Assembly: GCF_009696145.1 (NCBI RefSeq) | Contig: NZ_VUMO01000003.1 | Location: 124,001 to 188,000 of the forward strand | Reading direction: 5' to 3' | DNA length: 64,000 bases | Source: Pseudoramibacter porci | GTDB taxonomy: Bacteria > Bacillota > Clostridia > Eubacteriales > Eubacteriaceae | Shown: positions 8,251 through 16,378 of the stretch, one piece after another | Position numbering within the stretch: position 1 is the stretch's first letter | Layout: each line of letters opens with the position of its first letter | Notes under the pieces: generated by a model | Told to the model about the DNA's origin: nothing | Seen by the model: the letters and a program-made list of their open reading frames with translations, nothing else | Database searches by the model: none | Translations under genes and position numbers: made by a program

Positions 8251-9332
8251 TGTATCACCTTCTTTCGCATGGCTATCATATCGTAAAAGGCCTCGAGCCG
8301 GGTCATGAGCCCGGCCGTGGCCGTCTGGGTATCGTAAGTGAGAAACAGCACCGGGATTTTGTAATCCTCGGAGATGTTGCGGATCACGGGCATGATCTCG
8401 ATCTCCGGCGTGCAGCCGGCGGATTTGACGTGGATGATCCCGTCAAAGCCGTCCTCGGCGTATTTTTTCGCCTTCCAGATGTTCGCCGTCGAGGTCGGCC
8501 CCATTTCGTACCGGCAGTATGCCTTAATGCGCACGTGGAGGTTCTTCTCGCCCGGGTAATCGAGGTTGCGGTGGGAGACGTTCATCCACCGGTGCACCTC
8601 GACGCCCATGTCCGCGAGGGCCTGCTCGAGATCGAGATTGGAGAAGGCGTCCATCACCGTGAAATACTCGCCGATCAGGCCGACCTTCAGCGCGTTTTGA
8701 TCCTTCGCGATGGGCAGTTTTTCAAAAGCCTGGCGGCAGTTTTCGTAGCCCGCCTCGATGTCTTTCCGGGTTTTGGCGGTGCGCATATCGCGGTAGAAGC
8801 GGGTCAGCGCCGCCTTGAAGCTGCCGGGTTCAGTCTCGAAGCCGCAGTTCATATAATACTGGCACTCGATGTCGTCGATCATCTTGACCATGTCGAGGGC
8901 CTCGCGCAGAGCCTTCATCGCCTTGGCCGGGCGGACATGGGGGCAGATCGCCTTGACCGCCTTCAGATAATCCTTGGGATGGCCTGTCGTGTACTCGGCG
9001 AAATTGACGTAATCGAAATCGTAGCCCTGCTCCCTGAGAATCGACTCCGCCAGCTCTCCGTAATAGCCGAGGCGGCAATAGCCCATGGTCATGATCAGCA
9101 CCTCGGCGCCGGCCTCTAAGGCCTCGATCATCGACCCGAGAATCGTCTTGAAGGGTGTGCAGACCATATCCGGCGAGAGCTTCTCGCCCAGGGCCATGGT
9201 CCGCCTTGTCATCGCCGGCTGCATGATGTAAGTCTGGCCGAGCCCCCGCTCGATGAAATAGCGCACGGCGTCGTTGTAATGGGCGATCATCGGAAAGGCG
9301 ATCTTGCGCTTGACCTGTTTATCCCTTTTCAT
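8247..9332 (-). CDS. 2-hydroxyacyl-CoA dehydratase (HgdB/FldC-like) family protein
   Basis: A 361-residue protein of the dehydratase D-component/double-cubane protein superfamily. Conserved cysteines appear in VCTPFK (about 57), MGYCRLGYYGEL (about 85), and again in YYMNCGFE and SAGCTPEIEIMP, the pattern used by this superfamily to hold iron-sulfur clusters. It would receive electrons from the neighbouring activator. The true substrate is unknown: no CoA transferase or second dehydratase subunit is nearby. It overlaps both neighbours by four bases. Confidence 0.8.
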   Translation of the reverse strand: MKRDKQVKRKIAFPMIAHYNDAVRYFIERGLGQTYIMQPAMTRRTMALGEKLSPDMVCTPFKTILGSMIEALEAGAEVLIMTMGYCRLGYYGELAESILREQGYDFDYVNFAEYTTGHPKDYLKAVKAICPHVRPAKAMKALREALDMVKMIDDIECQYYMNCGFETEPGSFKAALTRFYRDMRTAKTRKDIEAGYENCRQAFEKLPIAKDQNALKVGLIGEYFTVMDAFSNLDLEQALADMGVEVHRWMNVSHRNLDYPGEKNLHVRIKAYCRYEMGPTSTANIWKAKKYAEDGFDGIIHVKSAGCTPEIEIMPVIRNISEDYKIPVLFLTYDTQTATAGLMTRLEAFYDMIAMRKKVIQ

Positions 9333-10279
9333 GCTTTCACCGCCTTTCCGGTCCGCCGCATCGACAGAATATCGATGAAGGATTCGAGCCGGGTCTCGAG
9401 CCCGGCCGTGCCGCTCTGGGCGTCCATCGTCAGATGCATCATCGGCACGCCGCTGTCTCTGAATTTGCGCACGAGCATGTCATTGACCATCGAATCCAGC
9501 GCACAGGGGTAGACACTCATCAGGATGATCCCGTCGACGTCGTCTAGGTGCATCGCCAGCGACCCGGCGATTTCTCGGGACACCTCCCATTTCATCGTCG
9601 GGCTCAGACGCTTGGTCACCTTCCGCGCCTCCCGGCGGTCCACCGCGTAGGCCGGAATGGCCGTCACGCCCATTTCGCTCAAATAATCGAGCACGGGCCT
9701 GCCGTAATAGTCGTCGTCCATGACGTAGGCGTGGGCGCCGACGGCGATCTTGAGCCCGCGGCTCTGGTACAAATGTTCTGCCGCAGCCGCCGCGGCTTCG
9801 TCGGCCGCGCGCTGCGCCACGAGGGCCCGCTTGTAAGCCCGCTTCGCTTCCTTTTTCGAATACCCCAGTTCCCGGCCCATCTGCACCATGCCGGCCTTTT
9901 CGTCGATCCCGCCCTGAACGGAAATATTGCAGGACAAAATGTCGATGTGCCGGTCTCTGAAAATATTGGCCGCAATATCGGGCAGCCCCTCGAAGGTGGT
10001 GCACATGACCCGGCGGATGCCGAAATCGACAATCCGCGGGATGAAAATCCGGTCGCATTTTCCGATCAGCGCCGCGACGTGTCCGAGGTACACCTTCAGC
10101 GACAGGCACATCTCGTCCGTGGCGGCCGCGATGCCCCCTTCGGCGATTTCGCGGTTGGTCTCTTCTGAAACAACCGTCGCGATGCCCAGGGCGTCGAAAT
10201 AAGTCTGCCACAGCACCGCGTACCGGTGATACAGCAGCGCCCGGGGCATGCCGACGGTCAGCGTTTGAGGACGCGCCAT
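9329..10279 (-). CDS. DUF2229 family protein, acyl-CoA dehydratase activase-related
   Basis: A 316-residue protein starting MARPQTLTVGMPRALLYHRY and continuing LWQTYFDALGI...VVSEETN and CLSLKVYLGHV, which is the DUF2229 signature. In many Clostridia this domain is one part of a very large activase fusion; here it is a separate gene. The ATG at 10279 follows GAAAGGAAGTG; an open frame to 10312 lacks a ribosome site. It is first in the operon and lies 80 bases after a terminator-ended leader RNA. YPCALDSMVND near residue 265 supplies a conserved cysteine. Function in the complex is unknown. Confidence 0.8.
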   Translation of the reverse strand: MARPQTLTVGMPRALLYHRYAVLWQTYFDALGIATVVSEETNREIAEGGIAAATDEMCLSLKVYLGHVAALIGKCDRIFIPRIVDFGIRRVMCTTFEGLPDIAANIFRDRHIDILSCNISVQGGIDEKAGMVQMGRELGYSKKEAKRAYKRALVAQRAADEAAAAAAEHLYQSRGLKIAVGAHAYVMDDDYYGRPVLDYLSEMGVTAIPAYAVDRREARKVTKRLSPTMKWEVSREIAGSLAMHLDDVDGIILMSVYPCALDSMVNDMLVRKFRDSGVPMMHLTMDAQSGTAGLETRLESFIDILSMRRTGKAVKA

Positions 10280-10360
10280 CCCTTCACTTCCTTTCTCGAT
10301 TAAAGATCTCATTCGTTTAGCTAACTAACCTGCGATGATTCTGCCACAACGGCGGCAATA

Positions 10361-10496
10361 AAAAAAGATACGGTCAGGCCGTATCTTTGTTCCCCCTCTG
10401 CGGCACACCGATAAATCGCGGTGCGCGCGCCTGTCCGCTGCTCAATCCTCTCCAATTGATTTACGCCGGCGGACGACAATCTATCTCCAAATTGTG
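10361..10496 (-). ncRNA. candidate structured leader or small RNA ending in a terminator
   Basis: An extended -10 (TGT-TATAAT, 10502-10510) on the minus strand starts a transcript of about 135 bases. It can form hairpin 1 (10476-10495, ACAAT/ATTGT with GGA in the loop), stem 2 (10433-10438 with 10469-10474) enclosing a hairpin with TGGAGAGG in its loop (10442-10459), hairpin 3 (about 10403-10427) and a final terminator (10363-10387, GATACGG/CCGTATC then seven T). No other promoter is visible before the DUF2229 gene, so it may be an attenuator. It matches no riboswitch I know. Confidence 0.5.
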
Positions 10497-10501
10497 TTTA
10501 T

Positions 10502-10510
10502 ATTATAACA
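10502..10510 (-). promoter_or_regulatory. extended -10 promoter of the leader RNA
   Basis: Minus strand reads TGT-TATAAT; the -35 region (TAGTCT) is poor. Confidence 0.5.
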
Positions 10511-10577
10511 TACTGCTTGTCATGAGACTACACTTTTTCGCGATTTTAATCAATTTTTGTATTTTTTTAATCTCCCC

Positions 10578-10606
10578 TTGCCATCGCCGGGCGCGACCGA
10601 TATAAT
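10578..10606 (+). promoter_or_regulatory. folT promoter
   Basis: TTGCCA (10578-10583) and TATAAT (10601-10606) with a 17-base spacer, just ahead of the THF riboswitch. Confidence 0.75.
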
Positions 10607-10621
10607 AAAGAAAATTGATGA

Positions 10622-10721
10622 AGCAGAGTAGGATCGGACGCGTCAAGTGCCGGCTGAACGGGGAGTTGTCAGCCAGACGAAAAGCGCAAGGCTTACGGTG
10701 TCCCTTCCGCATCCCGTTGCT
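10622..10721 (+). promoter_or_regulatory. THF riboswitch (folT motif)
   Basis: The segments AGAGTAG, CGCGTcAAGTG, GACGAA, GCGCaaGGCttaCGGTG and CCGCATCC occur in the order and spacing of the tetrahydrofolate aptamer, with the closing pairs AGCA (10622-10625) and TGCT (10718-10721). The gene downstream is a folate-type ECF S component, the classic target. The expression platform is the hairpin at 10740-10780. Confidence 0.88.
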
Positions 10722-10739
10722 ACTTCCGAGATTGTCTCT

Positions 10740-10780
10740 CTCCTTTGTAGCGAAGGACCTGCTGCAAAGGAGGTTTTTTT
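10740..10780 (+). promoter_or_regulatory. hairpin that hides the folT ribosome site and ends in T7
   Basis: CTCCTTTGTAGC pairs over 12 bp with GCTGCAAAGGAG, so the perfect ribosome site AAAGGAGG (10766-10773) is in the 3' arm. Seven T residues follow and the ATG comes next. The same element can act as a terminator and as a ribosome-site sequestrator. Confidence 0.75.
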
Positions 10781-11296
10781 ATGTCATCAATGCACACGAG
10801 GCGGATCGTCACGTCGGCGCTTTTTGTCGCCCTCGCCACCATCCTGTCCTTCTTTTCCATCACGGTCACCAACACCTTAGAGATCCGGTTTAACGGCTTG
10901 GCCATCGCCGCCGCCGGCATTCTGCTCGGGCCGGGGCTCGGGTGCGCGGTGGGCGGCCTGTCCGATATCCTCGGCTACATGGTGCACCCGTCCGGGGCGT
11001 TCTTCCCGGGATTCACGATCAGCTACGCGCTGACCGGGCTGATTTTCGGACTGATCGTCCACAAAAAGCCGTCGGTCTCCCGGGTGCTCATCGCCCAGGC
11101 GGTCGTCACGATCGGCGTCGATATGCTGCTCAACACCTTCTGGCTGTCCTTAATGTACGGCAACGCCTTCATGGCGCTTTTCGCCGCCCGGATCGTCAAA
11201 AACGTCGTGCTCTATCCCCTCTACGCCGTCTTGCTCTGTGTCGTCGCCGGCCCCATCCGCCAGCGCTCGGCCCAGTTTTTGACCAAATTGAATTGA
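10781..11296 (+). CDS. folT: folate-family ECF transporter S component
   Basis: A 171-residue membrane protein with about six hydrophobic helices, of the ECF-type substrate-binding S-component fold. ALFVALATILSFFSI opens helix 1, and GLAIAAAGILLGPGLGCAVGGLSDILGYM is typical of the FolT group. It would capture folates outside the membrane and dock on a shared EcfAA'T module encoded elsewhere. The preceding THF riboswitch supports the substrate. Its ATG sits directly after the T7 tract of the regulatory hairpin. Confidence 0.88.
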   Translation: MSSMHTRRIVTSALFVALATILSFFSITVTNTLEIRFNGLAIAAAGILLGPGLGCAVGGLSDILGYMVHPSGAFFPGFTISYALTGLIFGLIVHKKPSVSRVLIAQAVVTIGVDMLLNTFWLSLMYGNAFMALFAARIVKNVVLYPLYAVLLCVVAGPIRQRSAQFLTKLN

Positions 11297-11391
11297 CACG
11301 TCGATTTGCCGGCTGATTGAAACCGGCGGCCTTCAACAGGCGGTCCACGTCATGGCGTGGCTGCTCGCCGAACGACAAGCTTAATCGCCGC

Positions 11392-11430
11392 AAAAAAATC
11401 CCTGAGTGGTTAACCACCCAGGGATTTTTT
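11392..11430. terminator. bidirectional terminator between folT and ileS
   Basis: ATCCCTG-AGTGG / CCACC-CAGGGAT stem flanked by A7 and T6. The preceding 11297-11391 holds further GC hairpins (GCCGG/CCGGC and CCACG/CGTGG) with no coding signal. Confidence 0.88.
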
Positions 11431-11447
11431 ATTGCGTTGAGTTGATC

Positions 11448-14400
11448 TTAAACTCGTGCGACAGAAAGCTTCACGGCGTGGCCGTTGAGATCCTGTTCTT
11501 CTTCGGCACTGCCGGCCTGGAGGGTTTCGGCCAGGGTTTCTTTCTTGATGAATTCGGCGTTGGCTTCGATGGCCTGGGCCGCTTCATCGTCGGCTTCGTA
11601 GGTGATGGCGATGTGATCGGTCACTTCGAAATCGTGATTCTTGCGCATCTGCTGGACTTTTGAGATACATTCCCGGGCGATGCCTTCGGCGATGAGGGCG
11701 TCGGTTAAGGTCATGTCGAGGATGACGAAATGTTCGCCGTCGGTCTGGACGTCGAAGCCGTCCTTCGCGGCGATGCGCACGTCGACCATTTCCGGCGTCA
11801 CGTCGATGGTTTCCCCTTCCACTTCGACCGGGTAAGCTTTGCCGGCGGAAGTGGCGGCGACGAGGGCTGCCGCGTCCACGGTGGCCATGGCCTTGCCGAG
11901 AAGCTTGACCTTCGAGCCGAGGATCGGTCCGGCGACCTTGAAGTTCGGCTTGACAGTGAAGTTCAGGAAGGACTGAAGGTCGTCTTCAAAATCGACCGCC
12001 TTGACGTTGAGCTCTTCTTTGAGCAGTTCCGTTAAATCGCCGAGAACTCCCTTGTATTCGCCGTCGATGATGACTTTGGTCAGCGGCTGGCGGACCTTGA
12101 TCTTTGCGTCTTCTCTGGCGGAGCGGCCGAGGGAGACGAGATCGCGCACCAGGTCCATCGGTTTTTCGACGTCGTCTGAGATCAGGCTTTCGTCCGCCAC
12201 CGGATAAGCGGCCAGGTGGACGGAATCAGCGCCGGTCAGATCGCCGTACATTTCTTCGCTGATGAACGGCGCGAAGGGTGCACACAGGCGGCACAGCCCT
12301 TCGAGGACTTCGTAAGTCGTGCGGTAGACGGCCTTCTTATCGTCGTCCATGCCCGATTTCCAGAAGCGGCGGCGGTTGCGGCGGATGTACCAGTTGGACA
12401 GATCGTCATTGACGAAATTCTGAATCAGATGGACCACCGCGTTGTGGTTGTACTGATCCATGGCTTCGGTGACGTTCTTGACCAGGCGGTTGTATTTGCT
12501 CAAGATCCAGCGGTCGATGACCGGGCGGTCCGCCGGGGCGATGTCAAATTCGTCCGTGGCGATGGCGTCGGCGTCGATGCCGTCGGTGTTGGCGTAAAGG
12601 GCGAAGAAGGCGTAGGTGTTCTTCAAGGTGTTGAAGAATTTGCTGCGCACTTCCTGCAGGCCCGATTCGTCGAAACGGGTCGGCGTCCAGGCCGGGCTGA
12701 CATACATCAGGTACCAGCGCAGGGCGTCAGCGCCGTATTGGTCGAACAATTCAAAGGGGTTGACGGTGTTGCCGCGGCTCTTGGACATTTTCTGTCCGTT
12801 GGCGTCGAGGACCAAATCGTTGACCAGCACGTTCTTGTAAGGCGACTTGCCGGTGAGGAAGGTCGAAATCGCGAGGAGCGAGTAGAACCAGCCGCGGGTC
12901 TGGTCGATCCCTTCACAGATGAAGTCGGCCGGGAACTGGTCTTCCCATTTTTCTTTGTTTTCGAAGGGATAATGCTGCTGGGCGAAAGGCATGGAGCCGG
13001 AATCGAACCAGACGTCGATGACGTCGGGCACGCGGGACATGCGGCCGCCGCAGTGGGGGCAGGTCAGGTGGACGTCGTCGACGTAGGGGCGGTGCAGCTC
13101 GATGCTGTCGTCGATGTCTTCGATGGCCCGTTCCGCCAATTCCTTCCGGCTGCCGACGGAGGTGGTGCAGCCGCAGTCCGGGTCGTCACAGCGCCAGATA
13201 TTCAGCGGGGTGCCCCAGTAGCGGCTTCTCGACAGCGCCCAGTCGTTTAAGTTTTCGAGCCAGTTGCCGAAGCGCTTTTCGCCGACAAAAGGCGGGAACC
13301 ATTTGACGCCGTTGTTGTTGTTGATAAGCTGATCCTTCAGCTTGGTGATTTCGATGTACCAGCTCGGCTTGGCGTAATAGACCAGCGGGGTCTTGCAGCG
13401 CCAGCAGTGGGGGTAGTTGTGGGTGACCTTTTCTTTTTTGAACAGGACGTCCTGATCTTTGAGCCATTTGATGATTTCGACGTCGAGGCCTTCTTCCATG
13501 ACGAAGTGCCCCTTCCATGGCGTCGCCGTGTATTTGCCGTCGAGGCCGACCGGCTGGAGCACCGGCAGATCGTAGCGGCGGCCGACCTGGTAGTCGTCTT
13601 CCCCGAAGGCCGGAGCGATGTGGACGATCCCCGTCCCGTCGTCGGTGGTGACGTAATCGGCGCAGGTGACGAAATAGCCCTTGCCCCGGGCCGGACGGAC
13701 GAAAGGCATGATCGGTTCGTATTCGACGTATTCCAGATCCTTGCCCTTCATGCGTTCGACAACTTCGTAATCGTCGCCGAGGAGTTTGTCGGCGAGGACT
13801 TCCGCACAGATGAAGACCGTGCCGCGGCTCTTGGCTTTGATGTAATCCGCTTCCGGATTGACACAGAGGGCGATGTTGGCGGCGAGGGTCCACGGCGTCG
13901 TCGTCCAGACGAGGAAGTATTCGTCAGCGTCCTTGCGTTTGAAGGCGACGGTGACCGTGTTGGTCTTGATTTCCTGATAGCCCTGGGCGACTTCGTGGGA
14001 CGCCAGGCCGGTGCCGCAGCGCGGGCAGTAGGGCAAAATCTTGTGGCCTTCGTAAATCAGGCCCTTTTTGTAGAACTGGTCAAGAATCCACCACTCGGTT
14101 TCGATATAATTGTTGTCCAGGGTGATGTACGGGTGATCGAGATCGATGAAATAGCCCATGCGCTTGGTCAGCTCGCGCCACTGCGCTTCGTAGGTAAAGA
14201 CGGATTCGCGGCATTTCTTGTTGAATTTGGCGATGCCGTAGTCTTCAATTTCGGGCTTGTTGTGGATGCCCAGCTGTTTTTCCACTTCGATTTCGACGGG
14301 CAGGCCGTGGGTGTCCCAGCCGGCCTTGCGCAGCACGCGGTGTCCCTTCATCGTCTGGTATTTGCAGACCGAATCCTTCAGGGTTCTCGCGAGGACGTGG

Positions 14401-14576
14401 TGAATCCCCGGCTTGCCGTTGGCCGTCGGCGGCCCTTCAAAAAATACAAAATTGCTGTCGTCAGCGTGTGCTTCAATCGTTTTGTTCAAGATGTCTTCTT
14501 TTTCCCATTTGGAAGCGATTTGGGTTTCGACTTCCTTCACAGGAGCTTTGGACAATTCAGAAAACTTTCGCGCCAT
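11448..14576 (-). CDS. ileS: isoleucyl-tRNA synthetase, eukaryote-like (type 2) form
   Basis: A 1042-residue class I synthetase. The HIGH-type motif is GIHH at residues 57-60 and KMSKS is at about 594-598. The long form, and the sequence after KMSKS (RGNTVNPFELFDQYGADALRW), look like type 2 IleRS, the form associated in other bacteria with low mupirocin sensitivity. Zinc-ligand-like pairs occur in CPRCG and CPHCGG. The editing domain lies between about 200 and 390. AGAGGAGGAAAT precedes the ATG at 14576. Expression is controlled by the T-box leader upstream, with an ATC specifier. Confidence 0.96.
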   Translation of the reverse strand: MARKFSELSKAPVKEVETQIASKWEKEDILNKTIEAHADDSNFVFFEGPPTANGKPGIHHVLARTLKDSVCKYQTMKGHRVLRKAGWDTHGLPVEIEVEKQLGIHNKPEIEDYGIAKFNKKCRESVFTYEAQWRELTKRMGYFIDLDHPYITLDNNYIETEWWILDQFYKKGLIYEGHKILPYCPRCGTGLASHEVAQGYQEIKTNTVTVAFKRKDADEYFLVWTTTPWTLAANIALCVNPEADYIKAKSRGTVFICAEVLADKLLGDDYEVVERMKGKDLEYVEYEPIMPFVRPARGKGYFVTCADYVTTDDGTGIVHIAPAFGEDDYQVGRRYDLPVLQPVGLDGKYTATPWKGHFVMEEGLDVEIIKWLKDQDVLFKKEKVTHNYPHCWRCKTPLVYYAKPSWYIEITKLKDQLINNNNGVKWFPPFVGEKRFGNWLENLNDWALSRSRYWGTPLNIWRCDDPDCGCTTSVGSRKELAERAIEDIDDSIELHRPYVDDVHLTCPHCGGRMSRVPDVIDVWFDSGSMPFAQQHYPFENKEKWEDQFPADFICEGIDQTRGWFYSLLAISTFLTGKSPYKNVLVNDLVLDANGQKMSKSRGNTVNPFELFDQYGADALRWYLMYVSPAWTPTRFDESGLQEVRSKFFNTLKNTYAFFALYANTDGIDADAIATDEFDIAPADRPVIDRWILSKYNRLVKNVTEAMDQYNHNAVVHLIQNFVNDDLSNWYIRRNRRRFWKSGMDDDKKAVYRTTYEVLEGLCRLCAPFAPFISEEMYGDLTGADSVHLAAYPVADESLISDDVEKPMDLVRDLVSLGRSAREDAKIKVRQPLTKVIIDGEYKGVLGDLTELLKEELNVKAVDFEDDLQSFLNFTVKPNFKVAGPILGSKVKLLGKAMATVDAAALVAATSAGKAYPVEVEGETIDVTPEMVDVRIAAKDGFDVQTDGEHFVILDMTLTDALIAEGIARECISKVQQMRKNHDFEVTDHIAITYEADDEAAQAIEANAEFIKKETLAETLQAGSAEEEQDLNGHAVKLSVARV

Positions 14577-14605
14577 ATTTCCTCCTCTATGACAATTCAA
14601 ATATA

Positions 14606-14638
14606 AAAAAAGCCCCTCTTTGATTTTTCAAAAAGGGA
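14606..14638 (-). terminator. T-box terminator hairpin
   Basis: CCCTTTTTGA pairs with TCAAAGAGGGG on the minus strand, followed by CTTTTTTT. Confidence 0.75.
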
Positions 14639-14858
14639 CGATAATCCATGATTACCGCGGAACCACCCGCATTGGCCGCGCTGCGGCCCGCTTCATTTTA
14701 AGGTTAACGGCTTCCCGGGCCGCCCTACTCCGTTCAGGCTGCCGGCTCCGAAGTGATCCGCGTTCTGCTGCGCCGGCGGCTTTTCAGCTAAGGGCCGCCT
14801 CTCTGGTTGACACAGGGGTCAAAACACCGTCTTCATCAACGCCTTTGACTATGATTCT
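14606..14858 (-). promoter_or_regulatory. T-box leader (isoleucine) of ileS
   Basis: On the minus strand the leader runs from about 14858, through GTTGATGAAGACGG and a specifier region with GATCAC (ATC codon at 14757-14755), to GGGTGGTTCCGCGG near 14652-14670, the T-box antiterminator sequence, and a terminator at 14606-14638. The T-box differs from the usual TGGNACCGCG by T for A. TGGT can pair with the ACCA end of tRNA-Ile. Position and codon fit ileS. Confidence 0.85.
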
Positions 14859-14860
14859 GT

Positions 14861-14888
14861 ATTGTATCATTTTTTTATAAAATTGCAA
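14861..14888 (-). promoter_or_regulatory. ileS T-box promoter
   Basis: TTGCAA (14883-14888) and TACAAT (14861-14866) with a 16-base spacer; the -10 is extended (TGA-TACAAT). Confidence 0.65.
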
Positions 14889-14896
14889 GGGCGAAT

Positions 14897-16297
14897 TTAC
14901 AGGGTTTTCCCGGATTCGGCCGCCATCTGATCCAGTTCTCTGAAATTCTTTCGCATCAGCACCACCGAAAGGGCAAAGGCCAGCGCGTCGGCGGCAGGCC
15001 CGGCAAACAGCACGCCGTCGATGCCCAAAAGCCGCGGCAGAAAGACGAGCAGCGGAATTAAGAAGAAGCCCTGGCGGGCGACCGAGAGCGTGATGCCCTT
15101 GGCAACGCAGCCGATATTGGCGAGGTAATTCACCGTCATGGGCTGCACCCCGTAGACGAAAATCATGAACATGTAAATGCGCAGGTATTTTTCGGCGAAG
15201 TCGAAATAGGCGGCGCTGCCTGTGCTGAACAGGCCCGCGATCTGCCGCGGGAAGATCTGGAAAACCGCGAAGGCGATGATGCTCACGATCACCGCGGCGC
15301 GCACTGCCGTCAGATACGCCCCCTTGACCCGCGGGTAATTCTGCGCCCCCATATTGAAACTGACCACCGGCTGACAGCCCTGGGCCAGCCCGACGGCGAA
15401 GGCCGCGAGAATGACGTTGAGTTTGGCGACCACTCCGGCCACCGCCAGCGGGATGTCGCTGCCGTAGGGCGACAGCGCCCCGTATCGGGTCAGCTGGTTG
15501 TTGAGCACGATGTTGACCAGCGCCATGATGATGTGGTTGATGAAATTCGCGGTGCCGAGCTTGGCGATCTGCGCCGCGGTCTCCGGCCGGTAGGCCACCG
15601 ACGAAAGTTTGAAGCGGATGCATTTGAACCGCGGGTAATAAAACAGGCAGCATAAAAACGACACGCCCTGACCGATCACCGTGGCCAGCGCCGCCCCGCG
15701 GATGCCCAGGTGGAGCCCAAACATGAAAACCGCGTCGAGGACCACGTTGAGAACCGCCCCGCTCACCGAAGCGGCCATGGCCGCGTTGGGGCTGCCGTCG
15801 GCGCGCATGAGGCTGGCGCCGGCGTTGGCAAAGAGCAGCATCGGCAGGCCGAAGGCCGTGTATTTGAGGTAAAGGCTGGCGGTGGGCATGACGGTTTTCG
15901 TCGCACCGCAGAGAATCAAAATCGGCTGCTTGAGCCCGACGATGGTCGTGAAGACGAGCACCCCGGCCAGAGCCAGCATGAAGGTCCCCGTCCCGACGAT
16001 GTGCGCTGCCTCGCCGCGCTTGCCGGCGCCGATGGCCATGGTGTAGGCGGCGGCCATGCCGTTGCCGATGAGCAGGGCGAAGGCCGTCGTCAGCGTCACC
16101 ACCGGAAAGGCGGCGCTCGTCGCGGCGTTGCCCACGAGGCCGACGACGTGGCCGATGAAGGCCTGGTCCGTGATGTTGTAGGCCGCCGACACGAGCATGC
16201 TGACAATCGACGGCACGGCGTACTTCGCGATCAGCGGCATCAGCGGCGCGCTATACAGCGGGTTGCGCGTAATCTGTGAATCGTGAGCGGCTTTCAT
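14897..16297 (-). CDS. MATE family multidrug/cation efflux protein
   Basis: A 466-residue, 12-helix membrane protein of the MATE/MOP superfamily, DinF/NorM-like. The repeated bundle starts are visible at YAVPSIVSMLVSAAYNITDQAFIGH (first half) and in KLGTANFINHIIMALVNIVLNNQL (second half). It exports drugs or metabolites by H+ or Na+ antiport. The start at 16297 follows AAGGGGGATGGG; the longer frame to 16330 lacks a ribosome site. It is divergent from trmB. No local regulator is seen and the substrate is unknown. Confidence 0.9.
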   Translation of the reverse strand: MKAAHDSQITRNPLYSAPLMPLIAKYAVPSIVSMLVSAAYNITDQAFIGHVVGLVGNAATSAAFPVVTLTTAFALLIGNGMAAAYTMAIGAGKRGEAAHIVGTGTFMLALAGVLVFTTIVGLKQPILILCGATKTVMPTASLYLKYTAFGLPMLLFANAGASLMRADGSPNAAMAASVSGAVLNVVLDAVFMFGLHLGIRGAALATVIGQGVSFLCCLFYYPRFKCIRFKLSSVAYRPETAAQIAKLGTANFINHIIMALVNIVLNNQLTRYGALSPYGSDIPLAVAGVVAKLNVILAAFAVGLAQGCQPVVSFNMGAQNYPRVKGAYLTAVRAAVIVSIIAFAVFQIFPRQIAGLFSTGSAAYFDFAEKYLRIYMFMIFVYGVQPMTVNYLANIGCVAKGITLSVARQGFFLIPLLVFLPRLLGIDGVLFAGPAADALAFALSVVLMRKNFRELDQMAAESGKTL

Positions 16298-16378
16298 CCC
16301 ATCCCCCTTGCTCAAAATCCCATCTTCCATTAAAATACATTCGAATCAAAATCAATTCATATAAAAAGGAGAGGCCTT

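Noticed and set aside
10387-10605. Plus-strand 72-codon frame in the leader-RNA region
   Set aside because: No ribosome site, odd composition, and it covers the opposing promoter and hairpins.
11297-11391. GC hairpins after folT as a riboswitch or small RNA
   Set aside because: No promoter and no conserved aptamer sequence; simplest reading is 3' untranslated structure before the terminator.
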